Source: Candidatus Bathyarchaeota archaeon (GTDB lineage: Archaea > Thermoproteota > Bathyarchaeia > Bathyarchaeales > WUQV01). From it: a DNA stretch of 5,098 nt. Below the pieces are notes generated by a model that was given only the letters and a program-made list of their open reading frames with translations, was not told where the DNA came from and searched no databases. The stretch is from assembly GCA_009889585.1 (NCBI GenBank), contig WUQV01000175.1, forward strand, positions 1-5,098, read 5' to 3'. Shown piece after piece: positions 4,697 through 5,098 of this stretch. Positions within the stretch are counted from its first letter, which is position 1, and each line of letters begins with the position of its first letter. The translations under genes and the position numbers were made by a program.

Positions 4697-4749
4697 AGTG
4701 GCTACGGAGCTTAATGGCTGAGAGGGCGAAGATGGAGAAAGGAAGCTAA
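4588..4749 (+). pseudogene. out-of-frame last helix and tail of the MFS transporter
   Basis: In the -1 frame relative to the upstream MFS coding sequence, codons from 4588 read ADLHGLHIATLSVCTITW, then IICGVFFTTLLLWISKDIKW and a charged tail ending EKGS before TAA 4747-4749. This is an amphipathic turn plus an ideal twelfth transmembrane helix with a basic cytoplasmic end, exactly what is missing from the main frame, and the junction GY-x-ADLHG is natural for MFS helix 11/12 loops. One base missing near 4586 (GGATACGAGCGG) explains it. The restored protein would be about 431 residues from TTG 3455, a normal MFS length. Confidence 0.75.
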
Positions 4750-4790
4750 AACATAAAAGGCGTGCTCTACAGAAATGACTTGTGGTTTAC

Positions 4791-5098
4791 ATGAGGAAGG
4801 CTGCGACTGAACTTCTAAGTTTCCCAAAGAATTTCCTATGGGGTGCGTGTTTATGCGATTATCAGCACTTCGGTGGATCTAAATGCGACCTACCGCTTAG
4901 ATGGACGGCCAAGCACTCCCAGTTTTATCAAAAAGACTTTGAATTCATACCCAAGTTGGGGTTGAATGCGTTTAGAACGGGGATTGAATGGGCGAGAATC
5001 GAACCAAAGGAGGGCTTCATCGATAAGGAAGCCTTAAAGTTCTACCACAATTACTTTACCGCTCTAAGGCAGACGAACGTTAAAACCTTCGTTACATT
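4791..5098 (+). CDS. glycoside hydrolase family 1 (beta-glycosidase), N-terminal part
   Basis: The first 102 residues show the GH1 (beta/alpha)8 start. SFPKNFLWGACLCDYQ (10-25) corresponds to the family F-P-x-x-F-x-W-G-x-(A/S)-x-x-x-Y-Q pattern, with Q25 at the position that binds the sugar in subsite -1. NAFRTGIEWARIEPKEG (59-75) matches the N-x-(F/Y)-R-x-x-(I/V)-x-W-(S/A)-R-I-x-P pattern, and KTFVT begins the third strand. The loop between Q25 and YQKDF is only about 20 residues, much shorter than in Sulfolobus LacS or bacterial GH1, and reads HFGGSKCDLPLRW. The acid/base NEP and nucleophile ENG motifs lie beyond the window, so activity cannot be judged. The start is ATG 4791; an in-frame GTG at 4782 is possible, and a TGA at 4776-4778 limits it upstream. 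It probably hydrolyses a beta-linked disaccharide or glycoside taken up by the preceding MFS protein. No signal peptide is seen, so it is likely cytosolic. Confidence 0.85.
   Translation, partial: MRKAATELLSFPKNFLWGACLCDYQHFGGSKCDLPLRWTAKHSQFYQKDFEFIPKLGLNAFRTGIEWARIEPKEGFIDKEALKFYHNYFTALRQTNVKTFVT

Noticed and set aside
1..5098. CRISPR array, tRNA or rRNA gene, transposase or attachment site
   Set aside because: No regularly repeated 25-40-base units, no tRNA cloverleaf arms, no conserved rRNA stretches and no transposase-like open frame were seen on either strand.

Overview
The window looks like a stretch of an archaeal chromosome, most likely Thermoproteota (TACK) in the broad sense. I infer this from the dominant AGA/AGG arginine and ATA isoleucine codons, TTG starts, short G-rich Shine-Dalgarno sites, archaeal TATA-like boxes, and a gene set (VOC protein, SCP2 protein, zinc alcohol dehydrogenase, MFS permease, archaeal-type GH1) common in heterotrophic archaea. 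No RNA gene, CRISPR array or recognisable transposase is visible.

Layout: (1) 2-307, +, the end of an unrecognised small membrane protein. (2) 308-810, no intact gene; it holds an orphan TATA box and, on the minus strand, the decayed C-terminal end of a short-chain dehydrogenase (SDR). (3) 811-1239, +, an intact VOC/glyoxalase-fold protein. (4) 1288-3136, -, a three-gene operon reading zinc alcohol dehydrogenase, SCP2 lipid-carrier protein, four-helix membrane protein, with 4-nt ATGA overlaps at both junctions. It converges on the VOC gene. (5) 3137-3454, the divergent intergenic region with promoter-like boxes and two weak coding relics. (6) 3455-4749, +, an MFS transporter. (7) 4791 to the window end, +, the N-terminal part of a family 1 glycoside hydrolase.

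The most notable observation is a set of single-base frameshifts in otherwise well conserved genes. The dehydrogenase needs one G removed near its start (GGG at 3116-3118) and one G added in the Rossmann glycine motif (GGG at 2626-2628). The MFS gene needs one base added near 4586, which restores its last transmembrane helix and a charged tail ending at 4749. No in-frame stop codons or missing blocks accompany these, so sequencing or assembly indels, very recent decay, or (least likely) recoding could explain them.

Functionally, the minus-strand operon looks like a redox enzyme for an alcohol or polyol, paired with a lipid/acyl carrier and a membrane protein, which hints at lipid or hydrophobic alcohol metabolism. 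The plus-strand pair looks like uptake followed by hydrolysis of a glycoside. These links rest on gene order and family membership only.
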